A DNA stretch of 64,000 bases from a bacterium (GCA_030824495.1 JAVBXP010000040.1:1-64000); one strand, 5' to 3'; positions 16,187 through 24,555 are shown, counted from the stretch's first letter. Translations and numbers: made by a program. Notes: generated from the letters alone by a model not told the origin.

Positions 16187-17176
16187 TTAGGCGTCGACGA
16201 GCGTCATCCCGCGTTCGTCGTATCGTTCGCCCTGGACCTTCTGAGCCAGCGAATTGAGGCTGGCGGTCTCGTCGGCGGTGAGTTGGATGTCCGCCGCCTT
16301 GAGGTTGGTTTCGAGGTTGGCCAGTTTCGTGGTTCCAGGAATGGTGACCACATTGGGATTGGTCGCGAGCACCCATGCCAGGGCGATCTGGGCAGGCTGA
16401 GCGCCTTTGGCTTTCGCCACCCGCTCGATTTCCTCGACCAGATTGAGGTTGGCCTCGTAGGCCTCGCCCTGGAAGCGGGGCGAGACGACGGCGCGGTAGT
16501 CCTGGCCCTCGGGCTTGTGATCGCGGGTGAAAGCGCCCGTCAGCATGCCGCGTCCCAGCGGGGAATAGGCCACCACGCTCACGCCGGTCTCTACGCACAG
16601 GGGCAGCACCTCGCGCTCGATGTCGCGGGTGAAGATCGAGTACTCCCACTGCACCGCCGCGATGGGATGGACGGCCTGGGCGCGGCGCAGGCTGTCGGCG
16701 TTGACTTCGGAGAGGCCGATCGCGCCGATCTTGCCTTCCTTCACGAGCTTGGCCATCGCCTCGACGGTTTCCTCGATGGGGCGGCCCGGGTCTTTCCGGT
16801 GCAGATAGTAGAGATCGACATGGTCGGTCTTCAGCAGCCGCAGCGACTGTTCGATGGCGCGGCGCATGTTGGCTTCCGAGCCGTCCACACCGCGCACGGT
16901 GCGTTCCTTCAGGTCGCCGACCGGCCCGAACTTGGTGGCGATGAACGCCTTGTCGCGGCGGTCATGGAAGGCCGCGCCAAGCAGCTCTTCATTGGCGCCG
17001 AAGCCGTAGAGTTCGGCGGTGTCGAAATGATCGACGCCGCGATCGAGGGCGGCATGCAGCAGTTTGACGGCCTCGCCTTGGTCCATCGCCTCGCCATAAG
17101 CGATCGACATACCCATGCAGCCCAGGCCGATGGCGTTCACTTCACGGCCGGTTCGGCCGATTTCCCGACGGATCAT
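16187..17176 (-). CDS. Aldo/keto reductase
   Basis: The 329-residue (beta/alpha)8-barrel oxidoreductase uses NADPH to reduce aldehydes or ketones. The catalytic tetrad is visible: Asp and Tyr in FDTAELYG, Lys in AFIATKFG and His in DLYYLHRKDP. GRGMLTGAF and the late VVTIPGTTKLANLETNL fit the family's cofactor-binding end. The ATG at 17176 is used, with GGAG just upstream; the frame extends to 17260 without a convincing start. A 12-bp palindrome lies 33 bases upstream, resembling the one at the TetR gene near 19.3 kb, which may mean shared control. Confidence 0.92.
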   Translation of the reverse strand: MIRREIGRTGREVNAIGLGCMGMSIAYGEAMDQGEAVKLLHAALDRGVDHFDTAELYGFGANEELLGAAFHDRRDKAFIATKFGPVGDLKERTVRGVDGSEANMRRAIEQSLRLLKTDHVDLYYLHRKDPGRPIEETVEAMAKLVKEGKIGAIGLSEVNADSLRRAQAVHPIAAVQWEYSIFTRDIEREVLPLCVETGVSVVAYSPLGRGMLTGAFTRDHKPEGQDYRAVVSPRFQGEAYEANLNLVEEIERVAKAKGAQPAQIALAWVLATNPNVVTIPGTTKLANLETNLKAADIQLTADETASLNSLAQKVQGERYDERGMTLVDA

Positions 17177-17208
17177 GGAGGTCTCCGCAGATTCAGATTG
17201 TGGGGGAT

Positions 17209-17220
17209 GTGAGCGCTCAC
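17209..17220. promoter_or_regulatory. 12-bp palindrome upstream of the aldo/keto reductase
   Basis: GTGAGCGCTCAC is a perfect palindrome. It lies 33 bases before the aldo/keto reductase start and 102 before the divergent GNAT gene. The outer GTGAGC/GCTCAC half-sites are identical to those of the palindrome at 19291-19306, which overlaps the TetR start codon. A common TetR operator is therefore plausible. Confidence 0.5.
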
Positions 17221-17321
17221 TCACAGGGCGATAAGTAGCCCTCACCTTCGGAAGCGTCAAGGGGAGTCCCCGGCGTGATTTTCAGCTGGCGTGAGCGCGC
17301 GGCGTGTGGATTTAGGAAGCG

Positions 17322-17846
17322 ATGCATATCTCCCCCGCCGCCGCATCCGATCTGCCCGCCGTCGCCGCCCTGGTGAACTCGGCCTATCGCGGTGACAGTT
17401 CGCGGCAGGGCTGGACGACCGAGGCTGACTATCTGGGTGGCCAGCGCACGGACGCCCAGGCGTTGGAACATGACCTCGCCACCAAGCCCGAGGCGGTCTT
17501 GCTGACCCTCCGCGACGAAGCCGGCGGGCCGTTGCTCGGCTGCGCATGGCTGGAGCCGGCGACTGACGGAGCCTGGTATCTGGGCATGCTCACCGTGCGT
17601 CCCGACCTGCAGGATCGTAAACTGGGCCGGACCATGCTGGAGACGGCGGAGGCGCATGCACGTGCGCTGGGCGCCCGGCGGATCATCATGACGGTGGTGC
17701 AGATCCGCGACACCCTGATCGCCTGGTACGAACGCCGCGGCTATGCACCTACTGGCGAGACGCGGCCGTTTCCCTATGACGATCAGCGGTTTGGCGAACC
17801 GGTGCGCGACGACCTGGCCTTCATCGTTCTTGCGAAGAGGATCTAG
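17322..17846 (+). CDS. GNAT-family N-acetyltransferase
   Basis: The 174-residue protein has the GNAT acetyl-CoA fold. The core strand and loop LGMLTVRPDLQDRKLGRTMLETAEAHARAL (motif A, quoted in part: LTVRPDLQDRKLGRTMLE) lie at about residues 87-105, followed by ARRIIMTVVQ and WYERRGYAPTGETRPFPYDD. These features place it among single-domain acetyltransferases, but the acceptor is unknown. Its stop codon overlaps that of the convergent alpha/beta hydrolase by four bases. It is divergent from the aldo/keto reductase and may share the palindromic control region. Confidence 0.88.
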   Translation: MHISPAAASDLPAVAALVNSAYRGDSSRQGWTTEADYLGGQRTDAQALEHDLATKPEAVLLTLRDEAGGPLLGCAWLEPATDGAWYLGMLTVRPDLQDRKLGRTMLETAEAHARALGARRIIMTVVQIRDTLIAWYERRGYAPTGETRPFPYDDQRFGEPVRDDLAFIVLAKRI

Positions 17847-18652
17847 CCGCCCGCGATCCGAGCCTCGATCAACGGAACAAGCCAGGCGCCGCGCCGGGTG
17901 ATGCTCATATGCGTCGTGCCCGGCAATACGGCGAGCTGAGCATCGGGAATCAGTCGGGCGGCCTCCGCGGCGCGGTCGATCCGCACGAAGTCGTTGTCGC
18001 CGATCGCCAGCAGGACCGGCGCGGTCAGGGCCGCGATCTTGTCTTTTGGCCAACCCGGCCATTGCGCCAGCATGACGTTGAGCTTGCCCAGGATGTCCTC
18101 GAAGGCGTCAGGGTCCGGCGCGCTGCGGCGGAAGCTGTCGGTCCAGGCGGCGAAGTCATCGGCGGTAGGCAGCAAGGGGATGAGGGCGGCGGAAGGCTCG
18201 TGGGTGGGGTCGCGTTGCAGCTTCACCAGTTCGGGCAGCATGTCGTCGAAGGTGTAGGTCGCCCCCACGGCGGTGATGCTGGCCACTTGCTCGGGATGAT
18301 TGATCGCTACGCCGAACGACACCAGCGCGCCCAGGCTGTGGCCGATGAAGTGGGCTCGGGCGACTTGAAGGTGGGTCAGGACCGCAGAAGCGTCTCGCGC
18401 CATCTGGTCCAGGGTGATGGCGCCCTTGCGATCGCCGGTGTGGCCATGGCCCTGCATCTCCATGGCGATCACCGGCCGCAGGCGCGACAGCAGTGGCAGC
18501 AGGTCGTCCGCAAACGCCGTCTCGATGGTCATCGCCCCGCCCGGCAGCAGCATGAATGGAGCAGGCGAGCCATCGGGCTGGCCGCCATGGACCTCGTAGT
18601 AGATGTCCAGGCCGTCGTTTGTGACGTAGCCGCTGCTTGTCGTGGTTCCCAT
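17843..18652 (-). CDS. Alpha/beta-fold hydrolase
   Basis: The 269-residue hydrolase has the nucleophile elbow GHSLGALVSFG (Ser), an oxyanion-side MLLPGGAMTIE, and a late His in LPGTTHMSITRRG. Between them, AIGDNDFVRIDRA probably supplies the acid. The ATG at 18652 is chosen because AAGGAG lies seven bases before it; the frame extends 20 codons further without a ribosome site. It may be an esterase or lactonase; the substrate is unknown. It is co-oriented with the TetR gene upstream, 76 bases away, and could be cotranscribed with it. Confidence 0.9.
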   Translation of the reverse strand: MGTTTSSGYVTNDGLDIYYEVHGGQPDGSPAPFMLLPGGAMTIETAFADDLLPLLSRLRPVIAMEMQGHGHTGDRKGAITLDQMARDASAVLTHLQVARAHFIGHSLGALVSFGVAINHPEQVASITAVGATYTFDDMLPELVKLQRDPTHEPSAALIPLLPTADDFAAWTDSFRRSAPDPDAFEDILGKLNVMLAQWPGWPKDKIAALTAPVLLAIGDNDFVRIDRAAEAARLIPDAQLAVLPGTTHMSITRRGAWLVPLIEARIAGG

Positions 18653-18728
18653 GTCGGACTCCTTGTCGCGGGTGGCGATCCTAGGACGAACGAGGGTCCC
18701 GCTGGCCGACATGCGGCGCCGGAAAACG

Positions 18729-19298
18729 TCAGGCCCGCCAGGAGTCCAGCACAGCCTCGGCGGCGGCGTCCAGTTCGGCTTCAGTCCAACTGCGGCCCTT
18801 CAGCTCGCTTTTCAGCATGTAGCCGACTGGAGCGAAGAAGAGGTTGGCCAGCAAGTCGCCGGGTAGTTTCTTGAACAGGCCGCGCTCGATACCCGCAGCT
18901 CGCAGCCGCGCGACCGCGCCGGCGATCGCCTCGTGCGCCGCGCCGCCTTCGCGTTTGGAAAGCGAGGACTCGGCGAAGCGCTGCCCGAACATGAAGGCGT
19001 CGGAGTCTGCGCGATAGGTGTCGTAGAGCTTGCGCCAGACCCGCTTGGCCCGCGCATCCGGGGCCTCGTCGCCGTGCTCGCCGTCGCTGATGGCCTCGAA
19101 CACGCTTTGCTTGATGCCGCGATAGACCTCGATCAGCAGGTCGTCCTTCGAGGGGAAGTGACGATAGAGCGTGCCTTCGGCGACGCCGGCCGCGCTGGCT
19201 ATGGCCGCGGTCGTGGCGGTTTCGAAGCCGTCGCGAGCGACGATCTCAAGGGCCGCGCGCAGCAGCTTGTCCTTGGTTGAAACGGCCGGGGTGAGCAT
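18729..19298 (-). CDS. TetR-family transcriptional regulator
   Basis: The 189-residue protein has the TetR N-terminal helix-turn-helix (residues about 20-60, AIASAAGVAEGTLYRHFPSKDD) and a longer ligand-binding helical domain. The ATG at 19298 lies inside a GTGAGC...GCTCAC palindrome and has no ribosome site, so a leaderless mRNA or a TTG start at 19334 is possible. The palindrome would let the protein block its own gene. The divergent SDR gene starts 109 bases away. Likely targets are the SDR, the alpha/beta hydrolase and the aldo/keto reductase. Confidence 0.85.
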   Translation of the reverse strand: MLTPAVSTKDKLLRAALEIVARDGFETATTAAIASAAGVAEGTLYRHFPSKDDLLIEVYRGIKQSVFEAISDGEHGDEAPDARAKRVWRKLYDTYRADSDAFMFGQRFAESSLSKREGGAAHEAIAGAVARLRAAGIERGLFKKLPGDLLANLFFAPVGYMLKSELKGRSWTEAELDAAAEAVLDSWRA

Positions 19299-19306
19299 CT
19301 GCTCAC
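19291..19306. promoter_or_regulatory. Palindrome over the TetR start codon, likely TetR operator
   Basis: GTGAGCA (19291-19297) and TGCTCAC (19300-19306) are perfect inverted copies around TC. The likely TetR start codon (19296-19298, minus strand) is inside the site. A TTGACA hexamer occurs upstream on the same strand (19334-19329), compatible with a -35 element. The half-site matches that of 17209-17220. Confidence 0.55.
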
Positions 19307-19406
19307 AGGTCAGGGGCCGGGCCTTCGATGTCAAGTCTCGGCTTCTGTGGCGCAGCGGCGGAAGGTCGCGCTAGAACACCGCAACGAGAAAATCAGGGAG
19401 TTGCAA

Positions 19407-20177
19407 ATGGACTTGGGTCTCAAGGGCAAGAAGGCGGTCGTCACGGGCGGATCGCGGGGTATCGGCCGCGCCATCGCCGACCTGTTGGCCGACGAGGGCG
19501 CCGACGTCGCCATCTGCGCGCGCAACGCCGAGCAGGTGGCCGCCGCTGTCGAGGCGCTGAAGGCCAAGGGCGTGAACGCCTGGGGCAAGGTGGTCGATAT
19601 CGCTGACGGCCCGGCGCTCAAGGCCTTCGTCCAACAGGCCGGCGAGACCCTGGGCGGCATCGACGTCATGGTCTCTAACGCCAGCGCCCTGGTCCAGGGG
19701 AACGGCGAGGACGAATGGCAGGCGATGTTCGACATCGATGTCATGGGCGCGGTCCGCACCTTCGAGGCGGCCAAGCCGTTCCTGCTCAAGGCGGGCGAGG
19801 CGAACGGCGACGCGGCCTTCCTTATCACCTCGTCGGTCTCGGCCGCCCAGGCCGACAATCCCTCGTCCTACGGGGCGATGAAGGCGGCCCTGATCCACTA
19901 CGCCAAGGGCGTAGCTCGCGAGAATGCCCCCAAGCATGTCCGTTGCAACGTCATCTCGCCGGGCACGGTGTTCTTCGAGGGCGGCGTATGGGGCAACGTG
20001 AAGGCCGGCATGCCGCAGTTCTTCGAGCAGATGATCAAGCGCAACCCAACGGGCCGGATGGCGACGCCGGAAGAGGTGGCGGCCGCGACCGTGTTCCTCG
20101 CCAGCCCGCGTTCAGCCTTCACCACCGGCATTAACATGCTGGTCGACGGCGCGATCTCGTCGCGCGTCAATTTCTAG
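19407..20177 (+). CDS. Short-chain dehydrogenase/reductase
   Basis: A 256-residue classical SDR. The cofactor motif is TGGSRGIGRAIA (residues about 11-22), followed by a VSNAS segment in place of NNAG. The catalytic Ser is in LITSSVSAAQ and the Tyr-x-x-x-Lys in SSYGAMKAAL. The ATG at 19407 follows GGGAG by six bases. The C-terminus (TGINMLVDGAIS) is typical. SDRs of this type oxidise alcohols or reduce ketones with NAD(P)H; the substrate is unknown. The next gene starts 10 bases after the stop codon, so they may form one transcript. Confidence 0.93.
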   Translation: MDLGLKGKKAVVTGGSRGIGRAIADLLADEGADVAICARNAEQVAAAVEALKAKGVNAWGKVVDIADGPALKAFVQQAGETLGGIDVMVSNASALVQGNGEDEWQAMFDIDVMGAVRTFEAAKPFLLKAGEANGDAAFLITSSVSAAQADNPSSYGAMKAALIHYAKGVARENAPKHVRCNVISPGTVFFEGGVWGNVKAGMPQFFEQMIKRNPTGRMATPEEVAAATVFLASPRSAFTTGINMLVDGAISSRVNF

Positions 20178-20187
20178 GGCTAATGCT

Positions 20188-20742
20188 TTGGAATACGACT
20201 ACTTTCAACTCCGACTTGGCCGTGAACGCACGGCCCAGAAGGCGCTCGCCGACCGGCTGCACGCCGCTCCCGAAACGGTGGCGGTGTTTGCGCCGCTGCT
20301 GGGCTTCGCCTCCAACGAGGCGCTAGTCCTGGCGCGGGCTGGAACCAAGTTGGAGCTACCCGCCCACAGCGTCGATCGCCTTACCCCGACCTTGCGTCCG
20401 ACGCAGGACGCGCCGCCCGAGATCGGCGGGATCTATGTCCACAACTGGTTCACCATCGACGGCGGCGCCGTCGATGAGTTCGTCCGCCTGTCGGGAGAAG
20501 CCTGGCCCGATTTCGAGCGCCGGTTCGAAACCAAGATCTATGGTCTGTTCCTGGCCGCCGAGAGCGACGCCGACCGTACGGAGGGGGCGCGGAGGCTGTT
20601 GTTGATGACCCGCTACCGCGATCTGGGCGAATGGCAGGTTTCCCGCGATCCGACGTCGGATGCGATGCAGGTGTTCCTGCGCAGACGGGAACTAACGCGC
20701 GTGTCGCTGGCGCGCGCCTGCACGGTCATGCCGCGAGGCTAG
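20188..20742 (+). CDS. Conserved hypothetical protein, possible NIPSNAP-like fold
   Basis: The 184-residue soluble protein has no signal peptide or membrane segment. It begins with a TTG at 20188, ten bases after the SDR stop; no in-frame ATG precedes the conserved part. The sequence has an alternating strand-helix pattern (YVHNWFTIDGGAVDEFVRLSG, then KIYGLFLAAES and RLLLMTRYRDLGEW). This suggests a ferredoxin-like alpha-beta dimer of the NIPSNAP or EthD type, but the match is by pattern only. Its position after the SDR suggests a shared pathway. Function not recognised. Confidence 0.62.
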   Translation: MEYDYFQLRLGRERTAQKALADRLHAAPETVAVFAPLLGFASNEALVLARAGTKLELPAHSVDRLTPTLRPTQDAPPEIGGIYVHNWFTIDGGAVDEFVRLSGEAWPDFERRFETKIYGLFLAAESDADRTEGARRLLLMTRYRDLGEWQVSRDPTSDAMQVFLRRRELTRVSLARACTVMPRG

Positions 20743-20794
20743 CGGTCCGTCTCAAATTGGGATGAGATCGCGCATCTGGTCGGGAGACGACGTG

Positions 20795-21082
20795 ATGGCT
20801 GAAGACGAAGAGCTAAGGCTTCGCAGGATCGCCGAGCGTAGGGCGGACGCCAAGCTGGGATTTCGGAGCCACCTGATGGTCTACGCGATCGTCAATGCCG
20901 GCTTGGCGGCGATCAACCTGGCGACCTCTCCTGGCTACCTGTGGTTCGTCTGGCCAATGGCCGGTTGGGGGATAGGGCTGCTGGCGCACGGCTTTTCGGT
21001 CTACGCCCATGCCGGCGACCAGCGTGAGCAGATGGTGGAGAAGGAACTTACCCGCCTGCGCAACAACCCGCCGAAGCACTAA
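20795..21082 (+). CDS. Small membrane protein with 2TM domain
   Basis: A 95-residue protein with an N-terminal charged stretch (EDEELRLRRIAERRADAKLG), two hydrophobic segments (SHLMVYAIVNAGLAAINLA and YLWFVWPMAGWGIGLLAHG) and a charged C-terminus. This is the 2TM domain often found in small bacterial membrane proteins or attached to histidine kinases. The ATG at 20795 follows GGGAG; an ATG at 20762 would add 11 residues. The dienelactone hydrolase gene begins 9 bases downstream, so the two are likely cotranscribed. No specific function is known. Confidence 0.82.
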   Translation: MAEDEELRLRRIAERRADAKLGFRSHLMVYAIVNAGLAAINLATSPGYLWFVWPMAGWGIGLLAHGFSVYAHAGDQREQMVEKELTRLRNNPPKH

Positions 21083-21091
21083 GGGGCATAG

Positions 21092-21823
21092 ATGATCGAG
21101 CAGACTGTCGAGGTCCCGACGCGGGACGGGGCGACGACGACCTTCATCGTCCATCCAGAGCGGGGCGGTCCGCATCCGCTGATCCTCTTCTACATGGACG
21201 CCCCCGCCATCCGGGAGGAACTGCGCGATATGGCGCGTAGGCTGGCGAGCTGCGGCTACTACGTGATGTTGCCGAACCTCTACTATCGGGCCGGCGTGCT
21301 GGAGATGTCCGCCGAAGACCGGGCCGATCCCGAGCACAAGCGGGTGTTCGAGCTGATGAACTCTCTGACCATTACGCTGGTCATGGACGATACTGACGCG
21401 CTGCTGGCTTATGCCGATAAGGACCCCGCCGCCTCAAAGGGCAAGGCGGGCTGCGTCGGCTACTGCATGAGCGGGCAGTTCGCGATCAACGCCGCAGCAC
21501 GTCACCCGCAGCGGATCGGTGCGGCGGCATCGATCTATGGGACCTTCCTGGTCACCGACAAGGGCGACAGCCCTCATATCGTCGCGTCAAAGGCGGGGGC
21601 CGAGCTGTACTTCGCTTGCGCCGAGATCGATCGCTGGGCGCCGCTGGAGGTGGTGCAGGCTTTGGACGTCGCGTTGAAAGCTGACGACGTCCGGGCCGAG
21701 GTCGAACTCTATCCAGCCGCTCAGCACGGCTTCGCCTTCCCGCAGCGGGCCGCCTACGACAAGCCCTCGGCCGAGAGGCATTGGGAACGGCTGGTCGCGC
21801 TCTACAGGCGGAACCTGGGTTAG
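21092..21823 (+). CDS. Dienelactone hydrolase family protein
   Basis: The 243-residue alpha/beta hydrolase has the cysteine nucleophile elbow GYCMSGQFA (Cys about residue 124), a Glu-containing ACAEIDRWAP region and the late His in PAAQHGFAFPQR. A cysteine in place of serine is typical of dienelactone hydrolases, which open lactone rings in aromatic degradation, but many members act on other esters. No other aromatic ring-cleavage gene is in the window. It starts close behind the 2TM protein and its stop overlaps that of the convergent PhyH gene. Confidence 0.9.
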   Translation: MIEQTVEVPTRDGATTTFIVHPERGGPHPLILFYMDAPAIREELRDMARRLASCGYYVMLPNLYYRAGVLEMSAEDRADPEHKRVFELMNSLTITLVMDDTDALLAYADKDPAASKGKAGCVGYCMSGQFAINAAARHPQRIGAAASIYGTFLVTDKGDSPHIVASKAGAELYFACAEIDRWAPLEVVQALDVALKADDVRAEVELYPAAQHGFAFPQRAAYDKPSAERHWERLVALYRRNLG

Positions 21824-22629
21824 CGATCGACCGGCGCGATCCAGCCGTCTTCCAGGCTCTTCAACGGGTGCGAGCCGGTGACCTGGCCCATGAACGGCGG
21901 CCAGATGTTGTAGCCCAGCAGGTTTTGCAGTCGCGGCGACATCGCCGCGGCTCGCTCGCGCGGGACGCCCAGATAGAAGTTCTCCTGCGTACGCCCCCAG
22001 GGCTCGCAATACTGATTGGTGAAGGCCAGGCGCGGCGCCTGGCTGCGGTTGGCGCCGCCGCGATGGAGAAGGGTGCCCTGGAACACGATCGCGCCGCCGG
22101 CCGGCATCGTGACAGGGCGCATCATGGCGATTGCCTCGTGCGGGTCGATGGTGGCGATCTTCTCATCGCTCCAAGTGTGACTGCCGGGCAGGATGTCGGT
22201 GGCGCCGTTGGTGTCGGTGAAGGCGTCAATGGCGCCGATCACCGACAGGCTGATGGCGGGGCGCGGGCGGGGCTGGCGATAGAAGCCGTCGTCGTAGTGG
22301 ACGCCCTGGGCCGCTTCGCCGGGATAGATGCAGATCGCCTGGCTGGCGGTGAGCAGGTAGCCAGGCTGGAGGAAACGGTCGAGCAGGGCCAGCAATCGAG
22401 GTTCCTCGGTCAGGCGCTCGAACACCTGCCCGCGCGCCACCAGGGTATAGACTCGCTCGGTCGCGAACCCCTCGAAACTGTTACGGCCGTGATGGCTTCC
22501 CAAGTGGGGGGTCAGCGCTTCGCGAGCCTGCTCCAGGGCCGCGGCGTCAGCGAAGTTCTCGATGATCGTATAGCCGTCCTGCGTCAGGCGCTGGACGTGA
22601 GCTTCGATATCGAACGGCGTGGTGCTCAC
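21820..22629 (-). CDS. Phytanoyl-CoA dioxygenase (PhyH) family protein
   Basis: The 269-residue Fe(II)/2-oxoglutarate oxygenase has the metal-binding HxD in QGVHYDDGFY and the distal His in GTLLHRGGANRSQAPR, where a nearby Arg would bind 2-oxoglutarate. The start is a GTG at 22629, eight bases after GGGAGG. Bacterial PhyH proteins hydroxylate varied small molecules, including lipids and natural products. The NTF2-like gene lies 30 bases upstream on the same strand, so the two probably form a small operon. Confidence 0.9.
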   Translation of the reverse strand: MSTTPFDIEAHVQRLTQDGYTIIENFADAAALEQAREALTPHLGSHHGRNSFEGFATERVYTLVARGQVFERLTEEPRLLALLDRFLQPGYLLTASQAICIYPGEAAQGVHYDDGFYRQPRPRPAISLSVIGAIDAFTDTNGATDILPGSHTWSDEKIATIDPHEAIAMMRPVTMPAGGAIVFQGTLLHRGGANRSQAPRLAFTNQYCEPWGRTQENFYLGVPRERAAAMSPRLQNLLGYNIWPPFMGQVTGSHPLKSLEDGWIAPVDR

Positions 22630-22659
22630 GACGGTCGCCTCCCTATGTTTGGGAGAAGA

Positions 22660-23109
22660 TTAGCTGAATGACGGCAGGGCAAGTCCAGGCCGTTCGTTGT
22701 CCCAGATCATCGACATGATGCGCCAGCGGCCGTCGGCCTCGCGATAGAGCTGGATGGAATTTATCCCTCGGCGTTCGGGCTTGGCGTCACCCAATGCGCT
22801 CCTGGCCTCATAGGCGCTCCAGACCTGCGCCATGTTGCCGAACTCGTCGATGCGGCGGCCGATCTCGACCTCGTAGAAGTCGTTGGCCTCGAAGAACGGC
22901 GCGACATCGGCGCTGTAGTCGTCTGGAGCCATGATCTTGATCCACGGGCGGCCATCCTCGCCTAGCCCGGTGCGCATCTGGCGGGCCTCGGCGTGGAATA
23001 TCTCGCCTTGGAGCGCCCAGTCGCGCGGCCCCTTCGGGCCGGAAATCATCGCGTACATCGCATCGACGACGGCGCCGATGTCGGTGGGATCGAAAGGGAG
23101 TTGCTTCAT
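22660..23109 (-). CDS. NTF2-like / SnoaL-like protein
   Basis: The 149-residue protein has the helix-plus-sheet pattern of the NTF2 superfamily: an early helix PTDIGAVVDAMYAMISG, GEIFHAEARQMRTGLG, and late strands INSIQLYREADGRWRIMSMIW. The last strand, with its Trp-Arg-Ile-Met pattern, is a family hallmark. Members are small enzymes or binding proteins with a conical pocket. Its partner in the likely operon is the downstream PhyH oxygenase. The reaction is unknown. Confidence 0.83.
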   Translation of the reverse strand: MKQLPFDPTDIGAVVDAMYAMISGPKGPRDWALQGEIFHAEARQMRTGLGEDGRPWIKIMAPDDYSADVAPFFEANDFYEVEIGRRIDEFGNMAQVWSAYEARSALGDAKPERRGINSIQLYREADGRWRIMSMIWDNERPGLALPSFS

Positions 23110-23190
23110 GCCCGCGAGCTTATGGCGAGCAGCTGGCCGGCGTCACCTAGTCATCGACGGACGCGGCCCCCGTGGTGACGAGAGCCGGAA

Positions 23191-23226
23191 ACGAAAGCGG
23201 CGGCGCGAGATCACTCGCGCCGCCGC
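23191..23226 (-). terminator. Strong hairpin terminator after the P450 gene
   Basis: Perfect 13-bp arms (GCGGCGGCGCGAG at 23197-23209 and its complement at 23214-23226) enclose an ATCA loop. Read on the minus strand, the hairpin begins 24 bases after the P450 stop codon and is followed by a T-rich tract (TTTCGTTTCC). It separates the P450 transcript from the NTF2-like gene. Confidence 0.85.
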
Positions 23227-23249
23227 CAATCTGGTCTTGCAGGAAAGGT

Positions 23250-24509
23250 CTAGACCCGCGCGGGGATGATGACCTTCAGCGACTCATAGCCCTTCACGAA
23301 GCTCGAATAGGTCCGGACCGGCTCGCTCACCACCTTGATGTCGGGGAAGCGCTTGAGGATCTCTTCCCAGATCACCCGCAGTTGCAGCTCGGCCAGACGG
23401 TTGCCGACGCAGCGGTGGATGCCGAACCCGAACGACATGTGGTTCCGGGGGCGTTCGCGATCGATGATATAGTCGTTCGGCCGCTCGATGACCTCGTCGT
23501 CGCGGTTGCCCGAGACGTACCACATGACGACTTTGTCGCCCTTCTTGATGGTCTTGCCGCCCAGTTCGTAATCTTGCGTGGCGATGCGGCGCATGTGGGC
23601 CAGAGGCGTCTGCCAGCGGATGGTTTCAGAAACCATCGACGGGATCAGCGACGGATTTTCGCGCAGCTTCTTGTACTGGTCGGGGTTCTGGTTCAGCGCC
23701 AGGATCGAACCGGTGATGGTGTTGCGGGTGGTGTCGTTGCCGCCGACCGTCAGCAGCACGATGTTCCCGAAGTACTCGCGGGGCGACATGTCCCGGGTCT
23801 CAGGGCCATGGGCCAGCATGGAGATCAGGTCGCCGCCGGGAGGGGCGTTGACGCGCTGGTTCCACAGCTCGGTGAAGTAGGCGTGATACTCGACGAAGAT
23901 CTGCATCTTCTGCTCGATGGTGTCGACCAGCGGGCTCTTGCCGGGCACGGCGGTGACCACGTCCGACCAGTAGGTCAGCTTGCGGCGGTCTTCCTGCGGC
24001 ATGTCGAACAGGGTGGCCAGGGTCATGGCCGTCAGTTCCATGGAGACCTTGTCGACCCAGTCGAACTCTTCGCCGATCGGCAGGCCGTCGAGGATGGCGG
24101 CCGAGCGCTCGCGGATCAGCGGCTCGAGGATCTGCAGGTTCATCGGCGAGACGGCGGGGCTCACCGTCTTGCGCTGAACGTCGTGCTTGGGCGGGTCCAT
24201 GGCGATGAACATGGGCAGCGGACCCTCGTCGCCGTCCTGCGAGGCGATGGTGATGCCGCCTTCCGAGGAGAACACCTGGTGGTTCGTATCGACCGCCATG
24301 ATGTCGTTGTACTTGGTGATGGACCAGTAGGGGCCGTACTCGCTCTCGGCGGTGTAGTGGACCGGATCTTCCTTGCGCAGGCGCTCAAGCACCGGCCAGT
24401 GGGCATCCGTGCGGAACAGGGCCGGATCGCCAGGATTCAACTGATCCAACGGCAAGGCGTATGCCCGGGCGCGGGCATCTTGGGTCAGGTCGATATTGCC
24501 GTCGCTCAT
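23250..24509 (-). CDS. Cytochrome P450, CYP153-type alkane hydroxylase
   Basis: The 419-residue soluble P450 has the heme loop FGFGIHRCVGNR (proximal Cys 367), the oxygen-activating I-helix GGNDTTRN, and the ExxR pair in SETIRWQTPL. From memory it is very close to CYP153A proteins: GPYWSITKYNDIM, FIAMDPPKHDVQR, WQTPLAHMRRIA and GDKVVMWYVSGNRD all match that subfamily. CYP153 enzymes hydroxylate the terminal carbon of medium-chain alkanes and need a ferredoxin and ferredoxin reductase; neither is encoded next to this gene. A strong GGAGGAG ribosome site precedes the ATG. The gene ends in a clear terminator and is divergent from an FAD protein gene. Confidence 0.92.
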   Translation of the reverse strand: MSDGNIDLTQDARARAYALPLDQLNPGDPALFRTDAHWPVLERLRKEDPVHYTAESEYGPYWSITKYNDIMAVDTNHQVFSSEGGITIASQDGDEGPLPMFIAMDPPKHDVQRKTVSPAVSPMNLQILEPLIRERSAAILDGLPIGEEFDWVDKVSMELTAMTLATLFDMPQEDRRKLTYWSDVVTAVPGKSPLVDTIEQKMQIFVEYHAYFTELWNQRVNAPPGGDLISMLAHGPETRDMSPREYFGNIVLLTVGGNDTTRNTITGSILALNQNPDQYKKLRENPSLIPSMVSETIRWQTPLAHMRRIATQDYELGGKTIKKGDKVVMWYVSGNRDDEVIERPNDYIIDRERPRNHMSFGFGIHRCVGNRLAELQLRVIWEEILKRFPDIKVVSEPVRTYSSFVKGYESLKVIIPARV

Positions 24510-24555
24510 ATGTATCTCCTCCGGTCCTATAGCGTTCCCGGTCTCCAGCCAAAGA

